DNA of 64,000 nt from Magnetococcales bacterium. GTDB taxonomy: Bacteria > Pseudomonadota > Magnetococcia > Magnetococcales > JADFYX01. The stretch spans positions 62,001-126,000 of the forward strand of contig PEAM01000004.1 in assembly GCA_002753565.1 (NCBI GenBank), in the 5' to 3' direction. Below the pieces are notes generated by a model. The model did no database searches. It was given only the letters and a program-made list of their open reading frames with translations, and was not told the origin of the DNA. Shown piece after piece: positions 52,253 through 62,443 of the stretch (positions are counted from its first letter, which is position 1; every line of letters begins with the position of its first letter). The translations under genes were made by a program, and so were the position numbers.

Positions 52253-53020
52253 TTAATTATTGCGTTCAAACAGCAAGCGCAGACCGTCAAGCGTAAGAAA
52301 TTCATCAATCAAATCAATTCGTTCACTCTCTGCCGTCATCAATCTTGCCAATCCACCGGTTGCCAGCACCTTGACGGGGTCAAACCCCGACTCGGCAATA
52401 ATACGGGCAATGAGGGCATCAACCAGCCCTACATAGCCAAAATAGAGCCCGGATTGCATGGAGGAGACCGTATCACGACCGACCACTTTTTTGGGTCGGA
52501 CCAGCTCAATCCGGGGCAACTTGGCTGTCTTCTCGAACAGGGCATTCATAGAGAGCCCCAAACCCGGCGCAATCGATCCCCCCAGATAGTCCCCTTCCGG
52601 GCTGATGAGATCAAAGGTGGTTGCTGTGCCAAAATCCACCACAACCACCGCATCACCAACCCGCTCATAGGCGGCCACCCCATTGACAATGCGATCCGCC
52701 CCGACATCTCGGGGGTTGTCATACCGTATCGACATATTGGTTTTCAGCCCTGGCCCCACCACCAGAGGTGAAATCTTCAAGTAGCGTTTTAACGAGCGAA
52801 CAATCGCCGATTGGATGGGCGGAACCACACTCGCCACAATCACCCCAGAGATCTTATTGAGGGGAATTTCAGCCAGATGGAACAGGTTGGCAATGAGGAT
52901 ACCATACTCATCACCCGTTTGATGAATCTGGGTGGCAAGGCGCCAGTGACGAATCAGTTTTTTTTTCTTGTAGACACCCAAGACCAGATTGGTATTTCCA
53001 ATATCGACAACCAAGAGCAT
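52253..53020 (-). CDS. coaX: Type III pantothenate kinase CoaX
   Basis: The 255-residue ASKHA-fold kinase has phosphate-1 motif LVVDIGNTNLVLGVY, GADRIVNGVAAY, phosphate-2 motif VVDFGTATTFDLI and ATGGLARL. It performs the first step of coenzyme A synthesis and, unlike CoaA, needs a monovalent cation and is not feedback inhibited. The ATG at 53020 is chosen because the fold begins immediately and birA ends 10 bases upstream. The birA-coaX pairing is common. Confidence 0.95.
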   Translation of the reverse strand: MLLVVDIGNTNLVLGVYKKKKLIRHWRLATQIHQTGDEYGILIANLFHLAEIPLNKISGVIVASVVPPIQSAIVRSLKRYLKISPLVVGPGLKTNMSIRYDNPRDVGADRIVNGVAAYERVGDAVVVVDFGTATTFDLISPEGDYLGGSIAPGLGLSMNALFEKTAKLPRIELVRPKKVVGRDTVSSMQSGLYFGYVGLVDALIARIIAESGFDPVKVLATGGLARLMTAESERIDLIDEFLTLDGLRLLFERNN

Positions 53021-53030
53021 AGCACAATCC

Positions 53031-54062
53031 TTATGAAGAACAGTCCGAAGCATCCAGCAACATCACATCACCTGCCAGAACTCGAGTCTCCTGACCCGAC
53101 TCCTCTTTTTTAACAATCAAAAACCCTTCTGAATCCAGATCCACCGCAAAAGCTGTAAAAGAGTCAGCCACCAAATTAACCTGAACTCGACGGCCTGCTA
53201 TTCGGGAACGCTGTAGCCAGGTTGTTCGAATGGGCGCAAAACCATCGGCCAGGTAGTGACGATACCAAACTCGGAACCTGTTTAAAAAATCGGCTAAAAA
53301 GGCCGATCTCTTAACCTTTTTTTTCAGATGATCCCATAAAGTTGCCGCAATTCCAGAAACTTCCGGAGCTAAATCGGCCAGCGCCACATTGACATTGACC
53401 CCCACACCCACCACCACAAATTGAATACGGCTCTCCTCCACCGCCATTTCGGTCAGGATACCCGCCAGCTTTTTTCCGCCCAGCAGCAGATCGTTGGGCC
53501 ACTTGATCTCAACGGAGTCAGCACCAAAGCTGCTCACCGTCTCCGCCAAGGCCAGCCCGGTCAGGAGAGTAAGCTGGGCGGCAAAACGGGGCTCTATGGT
53601 GGGACGTAGAATCAGGGAAAAATAGAGGTTAACCCCAGCCGGAGAGTCCCAAACCCGCCCCAACCGACCTTTTCCTCGGCTCTGATGGTCCGCCACCACC
53701 ACTGTCCCATCCAACGCCCCCCCTCTGGCCAGGGCACCTGCTTTCTCGTTGGTGGAGTCCAGCGTGGTAAAAAAGTGAAATTTATCCTCAACAAAAAGCC
53801 CGTCTGAAAGGGTCTCTTGGTTAAGTTCAAGAGCAACCGCCTGGGCTGAAGGGGTATCCGGCTCTGCAACCAACACATACCCCTGCCTTGGAATGGACTC
53901 GATATGAAAGCCAGACTTTCGTAAGCTCTCCACCCGCTTCCAGACCGCAGCCCGAGAGATAGACAGCGCCCGACCAATCAGCCGACCCGACACCGGCTCA
54001 CCCTGAGCTTGACTCAGGATATCGACCAGCTGCCGGTTAGGTGGTGATAAGGAGGGAGACAT
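53031..54062 (-). CDS. birA: Biotin-protein ligase and biotin operon repressor BirA
   Basis: The 343-residue protein has an N-terminal winged helix (about 5-65: SGRLIGRALSISRAAVWKRVESLRKSG), so it can act as a repressor as well as a ligase. The catalytic domain has TTLDSTNEKA, the biotinyl-AMP loop RGKGRLGRVWDSPAG, and VEIKWPNDLLLGGKKLAGILTE. The ATG at 54062 is preferred over a GTG at 54077; both overlap the end of nadC. No biotin synthesis gene is nearby. Confidence 0.93.
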   Translation of the reverse strand: MSPSLSPPNRQLVDILSQAQGEPVSGRLIGRALSISRAAVWKRVESLRKSGFHIESIPRQGYVLVAEPDTPSAQAVALELNQETLSDGLFVEDKFHFFTTLDSTNEKAGALARGGALDGTVVVADHQSRGKGRLGRVWDSPAGVNLYFSLILRPTIEPRFAAQLTLLTGLALAETVSSFGADSVEIKWPNDLLLGGKKLAGILTEMAVEESRIQFVVVGVGVNVNVALADLAPEVSGIAATLWDHLKKKVKRSAFLADFLNRFRVWYRHYLADGFAPIRTTWLQRSRIAGRRVQVNLVADSFTAFAVDLDSEGFLIVKKEESGQETRVLAGDVMLLDASDCSS

Positions 54063-54867
54063 CCCGGCTTCCGGCACTGTGGGTGATGGCCCCGACCGAG
54101 ATCAGGTCCACTCCGGTCTCGGCAATGGCTCGGACACTCTCCAGGGTCACGTTGCCACTGGCCTCCAGCAGCGCTTTTCCCCCGGCAATGGCCACCGCCT
54201 TTTCAAGGGTGGGAATATCCATGTTATCCAATAAAATAGCCTGGGCGCCTGCATCCAACGCCTCGCGGACCTGATCGAGGTTTTCAACCTCAACCTCAAT
54301 CCGGTGGAGATGGCTGGCAGACTCCTCCATCCGCTTGACGGCTGCCGTAATCCCACCAGCCAGGGTAATATGGTTCTCTTTGATCAAAACCCCATCATCC
54401 AGCCCCATCCGATGGTTGTATCCCCCACCGACCCGAACCGCATATTTTTGCAGCTGACGCAGACCAGGGGTTGTTTTACGGGTGTCGACAATACGGGCGT
54501 TGGTCCCATCGATCTTCTCGACATAGTTCTGGGTCAGGCTGGCGACGGCAGAGAGGTTTTGTAAAAAATTCAGGGCGACCCGCTCCCCGGTTAAAATCCC
54601 CCGAGCCGGACCGGTAATGGTACAGATCCGGTTGCCCGCCCGCACCCCCTCACCGTCGGGCTTATCCGGCATCATGCGGATGCGAGGATCCACCAAGCGG
54701 AAAACCTCCACCATCACCGGCAGACCACAGACGATAAAATCCTCCTTGGCAACCATCTCTGCTTCAGCCTTTTGACCGGCAGGAACCAAGGTGTTGGTGG
54801 TGATATCCCCCCGCCCCAGATCCTGGGCAAGGGCATTTTTACAAATATCGGCCCATAGTGGAATCAT
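54037..54867 (-). CDS. nadC: Nicotinate-nucleotide pyrophosphorylase (carboxylating) NadC
   Basis: The 276-residue NadC converts quinolinate and PRPP to nicotinate mononucleotide in NAD synthesis. Typical motifs are [53 protein letters not shown] and ILLDNMD. Its ATG overlaps the valS stop by four bases (ATGA), and it overlaps birA by 26 bases, so translation of the train is coupled throughout. Confidence 0.96.
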   Translation of the reverse strand: MIPLWADICKNALAQDLGRGDITTNTLVPAGQKAEAEMVAKEDFIVCGLPVMVEVFRLVDPRIRMMPDKPDGEGVRAGNRICTITGPARGILTGERVALNFLQNLSAVASLTQNYVEKIDGTNARIVDTRKTTPGLRQLQKYAVRVGGGYNHRMGLDDGVLIKENHITLAGGITAAVKRMEESASHLHRIEVEVENLDQVREALDAGAQAILLDNMDIPTLEKAVAIAGGKALLEASGNVTLESVRAIAETGVDLISVGAITHSAGSRDVSLLITT

Positions 54868-57671
54868 GTCACACTCCGTAGTTTTTCCATTCGTTCTAAC
54901 GCCCGGCTTAAGCCAGCCTTTTTCTCTTCCATCTCCTGCTGCTTGCCTCGCTCTTTTTCAACCACCTCCGGCTTGGCTTTGGCTAAAAAGTTGGGGTTGG
55001 AGAGTTTTCCGGTTACCCGCAACAGATCTTTTTCCAGCTTTTGCAGCCCCTTCAATAGCCGAGCCGTCTCCGCATCCACATCAATCAGCCCAGCCAGGGG
55101 AATAAAAATCTGCATCTCCTCCACCACCCCAGTAGCCGCCCCCTCCGGGGCCTCCCCAGAGAGAATATCCCAGGAGTCCAGACGGGCCAAGACAGAGATC
55201 AACCCTTCATGACGCTTAAGTCGCTCAACCATGGTTTGGGAGCCTGAAACCAACACAACCAACCGCTTACCCGGCGAGAGATCCATCTCGGCTCGAACCG
55301 TACGAACCGCCGTCACAAAGGACATCACCCAGGCCATCTCTTTTTCCAGAGCCGGATCAACCCGATCCGCATCAACCTCCGGCCAGGAAGAGATCATGAT
55401 CGACGGCCCTTCTCGCCCAACCAGAGGGGCCACCTTCTGCCACAGCTCTTCGGTAATAAACGGCATCAGAGGGTGCAGAAGCCGCAACGACTCCTCCAAA
55501 ACCCCGACCATGCAGTGACGAGCTGCTATCTTGCTGGCTTCGGAAACCTCATCCCCATAGATGACCGGCTTGACCATCTCCAGATACCAGTCACAGTAGC
55601 CCCCCCAGATAAATTGATAGGCCACGCTGGAAGCATCGTTGAATCGATACTCCTCGATGGCTGTCGCCACCTCTTTTTTTACCTGCTGCAGTCGAGAGAG
55701 AATCCAGCGATCCGCGGCCGAATCGTTCAGACTGTCCGAATCGGCTCCACAGGTTTGACCTTCGGTATTCATCAACACAAAACGGGTGGCGTTCCAGAGC
55801 TTATTGCAAAAGTTCCGATACCCCTCAATACGCCCCAGATCAAACTTGATATCCCGACCCTGGGTCGCCAAACTGGCCATGGTAAAACGCAGCGCATCGG
55901 CTCCAAAGGGGGGGATGCCGTCCGGGAACTCCTTTCGGGTAGCCGCAGCAATTTTTTCAGCCAGGTGAGGCTGCATCATATCCTTGGTCCGTTTGGCAAC
56001 CAAAGCCTCTAAATCAATGCCGTCGATCAGATCCAAGGGGTCCAGAATATTCCCTTTGGACTTGCTCATCTTATGCCCCTCACCATCCCGAACCAGACCG
56101 GTAATGTAGACATCGTGAAAAGGGACCTGATCGGTAAATTTAAGCCCCATCATTACCATTCTAGCCACCCAGAAAAAGATGATGTCAAAGGCGGTAACCA
56201 GTACGTTGGTTGGATAGAAGTCGATCATCTCCTGGGTATTTTTCGGCCAGCCCAAGGTGGCAAAGGGCCAAAGAGCCGAGGAAAACCAGGTATCCAGAAC
56301 ATCCGGATCACGGGTCAATGTGACCAACTTGCCGTAATGTTCCGCCGCCAGTTCATAGACCTCCTCTTCACAGTTGCAGACAAACAGATGGCCATCGGGA
56401 CCATACCAGGCGGGAATTTGATGTCCCCACCAAATTTGTCGGGAGATACACCAATCCTGGATATTACGCATCCACTCAAAATAGGTTTTATCCCAGTTTG
56501 CCGGTACAAAACGAATCCGCCCATCTTCCACCGCCTTAATCGCCTCCTCAGCCAGCGGAGCGGTTTTCACATACCATTGGTCGGTCAGATAAGGCTCGAT
56601 AACCGCCTTGGAGCGGTCACCACGAGGTACCATGAGTTTATGAGGCTCCACCTTTTCCAGCAAGCCCAACGCATCCAGATCGGCCACCACTTTCTTGCGG
56701 GCGACATAACGGTCAAGCCCCCGATAGGGTTCGGGCGCCTCATCGACTATGGCGGCATCTTTGGTGAAAATATTGATGAGGGGCAGGTTGTGTCGGCTCC
56801 CCACCTCATGATCGTTAAAGTCGTGGGCAGGGGTGATTTTTACACAGCCGGACCCAAACTCCGGGTCCACATAGTCATCGGCAATAATGGGAATGGTTCG
56901 CAAGGTAAGGGGTAGCTGTACCGATTGACCAACCAGATGCCGATACCGTTCATCTTCCGGATGAACCGCAACAGCACAATCTCCCAGCATGGTTTCCGGG
57001 CGGGTGGTGGCAACGGTTAAAAAGCCGGAGCCATCTGTCAGAGGGTAGCGCATATGCCACATAAACCCCTCTTCCTGCTCAGAGAGCACCTCCAGGTCGG
57101 AGACCGCCGTATGCAGCACCGGGTCCCAGTTGACCAATCTTTTTCCTCGATAGATCAACCCTTCATTATAGAGCCGGACAAACTCCTCCTGAACCGCATG
57201 GGAAAGCTCCCGATCCATGGTGAACTTTTCCCGACTCCAGTCACAAGAGGCACCCAAACGGCGCAACTGATGCACAATCGTCCCGCCCGAGCTCTCTTTC
57301 CACGCCCAAACCCGGTCGATAAACGCCTCACGGCCTAAATCGTGGCGGGTTTTCCCCTCTGCCTCCAACTGTCTCTCCACCACCATCTGGGTAGCAATAC
57401 CGGCATGATCGGTACCCACCTGCCACAGAGTCTGTTTGCCTTTCATCCGGTGGTAGCGAATCAGGGCATCCATGATGGTATCCTGAAAAGCATGACCCAT
57501 ATGGAGATTTCCGGTCACATTGGGAGGAGGAATCATTAAACTATAGGAGTCCCGCCCGGCCTTGGGACCAGGAGAAAAATAGCCGCTCTGTTCCCACATG
57601 GCATAACGGCGTTTTTCAACATGGGTGGGATCATACGTTTTGGGAAGGGTGGTATCGTCCAAATCCGACAT
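54864..57671 (-). CDS. valS: Valine-tRNA ligase
   Basis: The 935-residue class I synthetase has the HIGH motif NLHMGHAF, the KMSKS motif [11 protein letters not shown], the CP1 editing domain (about 200-380) with [10 protein letters not shown], and a C-terminal coiled-coil arm (about 870-935). The ATG at 57671 begins [20 protein letters not shown]; a longer frame adds 15 residues not typical of ValRS. It follows the PopZ-like gene, from which a stem-loop separates it. Confidence 0.97.
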   Translation of the reverse strand: MSDLDDTTLPKTYDPTHVEKRRYAMWEQSGYFSPGPKAGRDSYSLMIPPPNVTGNLHMGHAFQDTIMDALIRYHRMKGKQTLWQVGTDHAGIATQMVVERQLEAEGKTRHDLGREAFIDRVWAWKESSGGTIVHQLRRLGASCDWSREKFTMDRELSHAVQEEFVRLYNEGLIYRGKRLVNWDPVLHTAVSDLEVLSEQEEGFMWHMRYPLTDGSGFLTVATTRPETMLGDCAVAVHPEDERYRHLVGQSVQLPLTLRTIPIIADDYVDPEFGSGCVKITPAHDFNDHEVGSRHNLPLINIFTKDAAIVDEAPEPYRGLDRYVARKKVVADLDALGLLEKVEPHKLMVPRGDRSKAVIEPYLTDQWYVKTAPLAEEAIKAVEDGRIRFVPANWDKTYFEWMRNIQDWCISRQIWWGHQIPAWYGPDGHLFVCNCEEEVYELAAEHYGKLVTLTRDPDVLDTWFSSALWPFATLGWPKNTQEMIDFYPTNVLVTAFDIIFFWVARMVMMGLKFTDQVPFHDVYITGLVRDGEGHKMSKSKGNILDPLDLIDGIDLEALVAKRTKDMMQPHLAEKIAAATRKEFPDGIPPFGADALRFTMASLATQGRDIKFDLGRIEGYRNFCNKLWNATRFVLMNTEGQTCGADSDSLNDSAADRWILSRLQQVKKEVATAIEEYRFNDASSVAYQFIWGGYCDWYLEMVKPVIYGDEVSEASKIAARHCMVGVLEESLRLLHPLMPFITEELWQKVAPLVGREGPSIMISSWPEVDADRVDPALEKEMAWVMSFVTAVRTVRAEMDLSPGKRLVVLVSGSQTMVERLKRHEGLISVLARLDSWDILSGEAPEGAATGVVEEMQIFIPLAGLIDVDAETARLLKGLQKLEKDLLRVTGKLSNPNFLAKAKPEVVEKERGKQQEMEEKKAGLSRALERMEKLRSVT

Positions 57672-57717
57672 CTTAGTTATTCGTTCCGCTTCTAGATAAA
57701 AAAAGAGATAAACCAAA

Positions 57718-57750
57718 CGGCAAGAGGCACCCAGATTGTACCTCTTGCCG
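57718..57750 (-). terminator. Stem-loop between the PopZ-like gene and valS
   Basis: Arms CGGCAAGAGG (57718-57727) and CCTCTTGCCG (57741-57750) pair perfectly around a 13-base loop. On the minus strand TTTGGTTTATC follows the stem, a moderate T tract. It could terminate popZ-like transcripts or attenuate read-through into valS. Confidence 0.65.
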
Positions 57751-57777
57751 ACATGTGCATGCTCTGATGAAAAAGGG

Positions 57778-60132
57778 CTATTGGCCGTTTTTGATACGCT
57801 CCAACTCCAGACGAATCGCCTCTTCCAACAGTTGAGGCAGCACCTCTTCCAGAACAGAGCGGGTCATCTCACGCGTTAATGATTCTACTTGTGGCCCATA
57901 GTTCTCCCGCAGAAAGTCCGGGGTTAATCCCTCCCATTCTGGCTCGGGTTCTGCTTCAACCTCGGGTTCTGGCTCAACCTCGGGCTCGGGCTCTGCTTCA
58001 ACCTCGGGCTCTGGCTCTGCTTCAACCTCGGGTTCTGGCTCAACCTCGGGTTCTGGCTCAACCTCGGGTTCTGGCTCAACCTCGGGCTCTGCTTCAACCT
58101 CGGGTTCTGGCTCAACCTCGGGCTCTGCTTCAACCTCGGGTTCTGGCTCAACCTCGGGTTCTGGCTCAACCTCGGGCTCTGGCTCAACCTCGGGTTCTGC
58201 TTCAACCTCGGGCTCTGCTTCAACCTCGGGCTCTGGCTCAACCTCGGGCTCTGCTTCAACCTCGGGCTCTGCTTCAACCTCGGGCTCTGGCTCAACCTCG
58301 GGTTCTGCTTCAACCTCGGGCTCTGCTTCAACCTCGGGCTCTGGCTCAACCTCGGGTTCTGCTTCAACCTCGGGTTCTGGCTCAACCTCGGGTTCTGGCT
58401 CAACCTCAGGTTCTGGCTCAACCTCGGGTTCTGGCTCAACCTCGGGTTCTGGCTCAACCTCGGGTTCTGGCTCAACCTCGGGTTCTGCTTCAACCTCGGG
58501 CTCAACCTCAGGCTCTGGCTCAACCTCAGGCTCTGGCTCAACCTCTGGCTCAACCTCTGGCTCTGGCTCAACCTCGGGTTCTGCTTCAACCTCGGGTTCT
58601 GGCTCAACCTCGGGCTCGGGCTCTGGCTCAACCTCGGGCTCAACCTCGGGCTCTGCTTCAACCTCGGGCTCAACCTCGGGCTCGGGCTCGGGCTCAACCT
58701 CGGGCTCTGCTTCAACCTCGGGTTCTGGCTCAACCTCAGGCTCGGGCTCAACCTCGGGTTCTGGCTCAACCTCGGGCTCGGGCTCAACCTTGGGCTCCTC
58801 TTCCAGCTTGGCTTTCAAAGAGGCTACCGCATCTTTGGGAATCTCCATTCCACTCAAATCAAGAAAATCTTCTTCCTCTTCCAACATCTCTTCCGATAGT
58901 GGGTCAAGATCAGATCCGCTCTCCTCTTCAGGATCAGGCTGTTGATCGGGAGAAGAGTCATCCTCTATCTGAGCCTCTGTCTCAAAATCGGCAATATCCG
59001 TTTCTGAGATCAAATCATCCGTAACAGCCGACTCCTCCTCATCCTCCTCCTCAAAAAAGCCCGCCTCATCCAGATCATCCAGAGAGAGCTCTTCTTCTTC
59101 CGCCTCCGGCTCTTGAGGAGCGTTTAACGCCTGAAGCTCCGCTTCCAAGGCAGCATCCGAGTCATCTCCATCCCAATCTTCAGAAGAGACCTCCTCCTCA
59201 ACCAGATCTTCCAGCGCGGTTTCATCTTCTGGGTTCAAGGTGTCAGAGAGGCCATCTTCCTCCTGCTCCAACTCTTCCAGGGTGTGACCACCCAGCCCCA
59301 ACTCTTCCAGAGATACCTCCTCATCAGAACCATCGGCTGATCTCTCTTCTGACCCATCCAGAGTAGAGTCGTCCCCTTCTATCTTACCCAGAGAGTCTTC
59401 CTCATCCAAACTATCCAGAAAGGCCTCATCCTCTTCCACCTCTTCCAAAGAATCTTCCTCATCCAGTCCATCCAGAAAGGCCTCATCCTCTTCCACCTCT
59501 TCCAAAGAATCTTCCTCATCCAGTCCATCCAGAGAGGCCTCATCCTCTTCCACCTCTTCCAAAGAATCTTCCTCATCCAGTCCATCCAGAGAGGCCTCAT
59601 CCTCTTCCACCTCTTCCAAACCATCCAGAGAATCTTCCTCATCCAGGCTCTCTTCCATGGAGGGCTCTTCTCGGCCTTGCTCTTCCAAAGAGGTGCTTGA
59701 CGCTTCGGCTTCATCCAGAGAGGGCTCTTCTCTTCCCGACTCATCCAGAAAACTCTCCTCCCCAGGCAGATCATCCAGAGAGGGCTCTTCTCTTCCTGAC
59801 GGGTCGGAAGAGGTGTTTACACCAGCCAGCCGTTGTTCCAACTCTTCCAGAGCCACATTGTCTGAATCCTCCTGCAGCTCGTCCGTTTCTCCCCCCTCCT
59901 CTGCCAAGGAGTCATCTTCACCCGAGATAGCCCCCAAAAGCTCATCACTCCCCTCACCATCGAGAATATCTTCCAGAGAAGAGAGGATATCCTCCATGGA
60001 GGGGCTGACCGTTTCCGGCTGCTGTTTTGCAGATGGAGAAACCATCTCATCGTCAGACAGGCCAACCTCATCACCGATAAGCAGGTCGGACTCCTGAGAC
60101 AGTTTATCGTTACTGGATTTACTTTGCGCCAT
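57778..60132 (-). CDS. PopZ-like polar organizing protein with greatly expanded acidic repeats
   Basis: The 784-residue protein is intensely acidic. Near the N-terminus [18 protein letters not shown] resembles the SMEEILASIRRII motif of PopZ (DUF2497). Next come GREEPS repeats, then four copies of a 19-residue unit ([19 protein letters not shown]), more acidic sequence, and about 280 residues of EPEVEP/EAEPEV repeats. The C-terminal 49 residues (about 736-784) are helical and end [20 protein letters not shown], like the PopZ oligomerisation region. Caulobacter PopZ is about 177 residues with an acidic Pro/Glu/Asp linker, and the gene lies by valS in many Alphaproteobacteria, as here. The identification rests on ends and context; the middle cannot be aligned. 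Confidence 0.65.
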   Translation of the reverse strand: MAQSKSSNDKLSQESDLLIGDEVGLSDDEMVSPSAKQQPETVSPSMEDILSSLEDILDGEGSDELLGAISGEDDSLAEEGGETDELQEDSDNVALEELEQRLAGVNTSSDPSGREEPSLDDLPGEESFLDESGREEPSLDEAEASSTSLEEQGREEPSMEESLDEEDSLDGLEEVEEDEASLDGLDEEDSLEEVEEDEASLDGLDEEDSLEEVEEDEAFLDGLDEEDSLEEVEEDEAFLDSLDEEDSLGKIEGDDSTLDGSEERSADGSDEEVSLEELGLGGHTLEELEQEEDGLSDTLNPEDETALEDLVEEEVSSEDWDGDDSDAALEAELQALNAPQEPEAEEEELSLDDLDEAGFFEEEDEEESAVTDDLISETDIADFETEAQIEDDSSPDQQPDPEEESGSDLDPLSEEMLEEEEDFLDLSGMEIPKDAVASLKAKLEEEPKVEPEPEVEPEPEVEPEPEVEPEPEVEAEPEVEPEPEPEVEPEVEAEPEVEPEVEPEPEPEVEPEPEVEAEPEVEPEPEVEPEVEPEPEVEPEPEVEPEVEAEPEVEPEPEVEPEPEVEPEPEVEPEPEVEPEPEVEPEPEVEAEPEVEPEPEVEAEPEVEAEPEVEPEPEVEAEPEVEAEPEVEPEPEVEAEPEVEAEPEVEPEPEVEPEPEVEPEPEVEAEPEVEPEPEVEAEPEVEPEPEVEPEPEVEPEPEVEAEPEPEVEAEPEPEVEPEPEVEAEPEPEWEGLTPDFLRENYGPQVESLTREMTRSVLEEVLPQLLEEAIRLELERIKNGQ
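57944..58796 (-). repeat. Degenerate 18-bp tandem repeats encoding EPEVEP/EAEPEV
   Basis: About 850 bp are built from 18-base units with some 12- and 6-base variants, for example GGTTCTGGCTCAACCTCG on the plus strand. Differences are mostly GGTTCT/GGCTCT and GGCTC/GCTTC, which change codon third positions or swap Pro for Ala. Unit number is likely to vary between strains by slippage or unequal exchange. Confidence 0.95.
59399..59626 (-). repeat. Four tandem 57-bp repeats encoding an acidic 19-residue unit
   Basis: Four consecutive 57-base units encode [19 protein letters not shown]-type peptides. They are nearly identical; the main differences are A/F (GAGAGG versus GAAAGG on the plus strand) and G/S. 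High identity means recent duplication. They lie in the PopZ-like gene but are unrelated to its 18-bp array. Confidence 0.92.
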
Positions 60133-60189
60133 GTTCCCTCATCTCTCTTTCAACTGGGTCTAAAATGGGAGCCAGGGGAAAAAACCGGG

Positions 60190-61347
60190 TTACCAGCCAA
60201 TATAAAGGCGACCCGAATCAAGCAAATTGTTGAAAATACCACCGGCTGGAACCGTTGTTCCGGCAACGGCTGGACGACTGAGAATCTCTTTATCTCCCAG
60301 TTTTACCACTATTTTTCCAACCTCTTGCCCAGCCTGTATGGGAGCGATCAATGGCTCGTTAAACAGCAGTCCCACATCCAAAGAGCCTCGCTCTTTACGC
60401 GGAACCGTCACCGTCAACGACTCTTTGACAACAACGTCAATATGATCCTGCTCACCCTTCCAGATTCGCAAAGTACGAACCACCGCATTGGCATTAAAAA
60501 GCCGGACTGTCTCAAACATACGGTTGCCATAACGCAACAGCCGAAGCGCCTCCTCTTCCCGAATCTTACGCCCTTTGGTTCCCATAATAACCGCAGAGAG
60601 CCGCTGCCCCTCTTTTTCATTGGTGGCAACCAGACAATAGCCGGCCGCTTTGGTATGTCCGGTTTTCAGTCCGGTTATGGAGGGGTCTCGCCACAACAGT
60701 CGATTACGGTTGTACTGACGTATACCATTGAAGGTATACTGTTTTTCCTTAACAAAATGGCTGTACTGAGGAAAGTTTCTCATGATGGCGGCAGAGAGGA
60801 GGAACATATCCATTGCCGTGGTGTAGTGGTCGGAATGGGGCATGCCGGTCGGGTTGGCAAAGTGGGTACCAATCATCCCCAACTCTCTGGCTTTGTTGTT
60901 CATCATCTCCGCAAAACCGGCCTCGGATCCGCCCAAAAACTCGGCAACCACCAAACAGGCATCATTGCCACTCTGGACAGCAATGCCACGGATCAGATCT
61001 TCAACCCGAACCTGATCGTTAACCCGAACAAAGGTTTTGGAGCCACCCATCCGCCAAGCCTTCTCCGAAACCGGCAGTCGTGCGTCCAGCTTGAGGTCGC
61101 CATTGGCCAACGCCTCATAGACCAGATAAAGGGTCATTATCTTGGTCAGGGAGGCCGGCTCAACCTGGAGGTCACCCCCTTGGTTAAAGAGAATCTCTCC
61201 TGAGTCAATATCACCTAGAATCGCTGCAGTACCGCGAACAGTGAAAGTAGAGTTTGATCCTGCCGCTTCAAGCCCAACAGTCAAAAACAGACTGGAAGCC
61301 ATAGCAAGAAAAAGAAATAACGTTTTTCTGATCCATACAATTTTCAC
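60190..61347 (-). CDS. dacA: D-alanyl-D-alanine carboxypeptidase, PBP5/6 type
   Basis: The 385-residue protein has a signal peptide (1-29) and the three penicillin-binding motifs: SxxK at Ser66-Lys69 (ASLTK), SxN (QSGND) and KTG (LKTGHTKAAGYC). The C-terminal beta domain (about 275-385) is the PBP5_C domain, followed by a short possibly amphipathic end. It trims the terminal D-Ala of peptidoglycan stem peptides in the periplasm. It lies 57 bases after the start side of the PopZ-like gene on the same strand and upstream of it. Confidence 0.94.
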   Translation of the reverse strand: MKIVWIRKTLFLFLAMASSLFLTVGLEAAGSNSTFTVRGTAAILGDIDSGEILFNQGGDLQVEPASLTKIMTLYLVYEALANGDLKLDARLPVSEKAWRMGGSKTFVRVNDQVRVEDLIRGIAVQSGNDACLVVAEFLGGSEAGFAEMMNNKARELGMIGTHFANPTGMPHSDHYTTAMDMFLLSAAIMRNFPQYSHFVKEKQYTFNGIRQYNRNRLLWRDPSITGLKTGHTKAAGYCLVATNEKEGQRLSAVIMGTKGRKIREEEALRLLRYGNRMFETVRLFNANAVVRTLRIWKGEQDHIDVVVKESLTVTVPRKERGSLDVGLLFNEPLIAPIQAGQEVGKIVVKLGDKEILSRPAVAGTTVPAGGIFNNLLDSGRLYIGW

Positions 61348-61517
61348 GTTGGAAACAGTCCCTAATGGTTAAGAATAATAAAAAAAGCCCGATAGGATAC
61401 TTTGCACCGTTTATCCCAATCCTTCAACGGTCTATATCCTAAAAAAGAGCATCAATCCGAAGATAGAATAAAAACTTTCCTCAAAATGGACACCCATTGC
61501 TCACCGTTCATCCCCTC

Positions 61518-62441
61518 TTATCTGAGTACCAGACGAGGTGTGATGACCCCCATCTTGACCAGTTTTTTCACGACGCCATCCGCCTTTTCAGGGGAGGAAT
61601 AAGGGCCAACCAAGACCCGAAAGAAGGTAGCACCATTCACCTTTCGACTGACAATCCTTGCCCGACCCAACGACCCCGCCCTTTCTGACATTTTCTTGGC
61701 ATTGGTAAAGGACTGAAAAGAGCCTGCCTGGATATACATACCCCCAGGTGACCACATCTCGCCGAGAGGCCACTTGGGCTTTTTAATGACTGTTTTTTTA
61801 TGCAGAATCTTTTTTGGCCCCGGTTTGGCTATCTGCTGGCTGGAAAGGGGCTTTGAGACCTTTTGAGAATAAGAGAAGGTTTTGCCTGGCTTTAACAGAG
61901 CAGGATTGTTTCTGGCCTGCTCTGTCAGACGTTTCTGTTCGTCAGACGGCAGAGCTTCAACCTTCACCCTGACGGTCCCCTGGCGGAAAAATCCCAACAC
62001 CTTGGCCGCCGCATAGGAGAGATCGATGACCCGATCTCCCACAAAAGGGCCGCGATCGTTCACCCGCAAAACAATACTACGCCAGTTTTCCAGGTTGGTC
62101 ACCCGGACCCAGGTAGGGAGGGGCAGGGTCTTATGGGCCGCAGAGAAAGCGTACATGTCATATCGCTCCCCATTGGCTGTAGGCCGATGGTGAAATTTTT
62201 TTCCATACCAGGAGGCGATCCCCTCCTCTACAAACCCCTCTGAGGTAGCCAGCGGGTAGTAGGTTACCCCAAAAATCTCATAGGGCTTGCCGGTTTTTAC
62301 ATGCCCACCACCAATTGTTTTCGGTGGCGGCTTGGCAACTTGACTGCAGGCAGAAAAAAAAAGGCTGGCCACCAGCACCACCGCCCACCATCGCCCTTGC
62401 TCCGCTTTTTGCTCAAATCGACTCAACGTATTGACTATCAA
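61518..62441 (-). CDS. rlpA: RlpA septal lipoprotein with SPOR domain
   Basis: The 307-residue protein has a lipobox (LFFSAC, Cys32) and a double-psi barrel RlpA domain (about 70-165) with GIASWYGKKFHHRPTANGERYDMYAFSAAHKTLP and VLRVNDRGPFVGDRVIDLS; Glu/Asp of the cleft are kept. A C-terminal SPOR domain (about 225-305) targets denuded glycan at the septum. RlpA cleaves glycan strands without stem peptides. The start is probably the TTG at 62439-62441, two bases after the transglycosylase stop; no ATG is available before the lipobox. Confidence 0.92.
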   Translation of the reverse strand: MIVNTLSRFEQKAEQGRWWAVVLVASLFFSACSQVAKPPPKTIGGGHVKTGKPYEIFGVTYYPLATSEGFVEEGIASWYGKKFHHRPTANGERYDMYAFSAAHKTLPLPTWVRVTNLENWRSIVLRVNDRGPFVGDRVIDLSYAAAKVLGFFRQGTVRVKVEALPSDEQKRLTEQARNNPALLKPGKTFSYSQKVSKPLSSQQIAKPGPKKILHKKTVIKKPKWPLGEMWSPGGMYIQAGSFQSFTNAKKMSERAGSLGRARIVSRKVNGATFFRVLVGPYSSPEKADGVVKKLVKMGVITPRLVLR

Positions 62442-62443
62442 TG

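Noticed and set aside
57944-58796. Regular short repeats resembling a CRISPR array at first glance
   Set aside because: The units are contiguous 18-mers with no unique spacers and they code in frame for EPEVEP, so this is a coding tandem repeat.
57879-59024. Long plus-strand open frame (about 380 codons) of Gln/Pro/Arg/Leu repeats opposite the PopZ-like gene
   Set aside because: It is the antisense reading of the 18-bp repeat array. Repeats whose unit is a multiple of three keep several frames open at once; there is no ribosome site or known domain. A similar minus-strand shadow frame (57924-58787) was rejected for the same reason.
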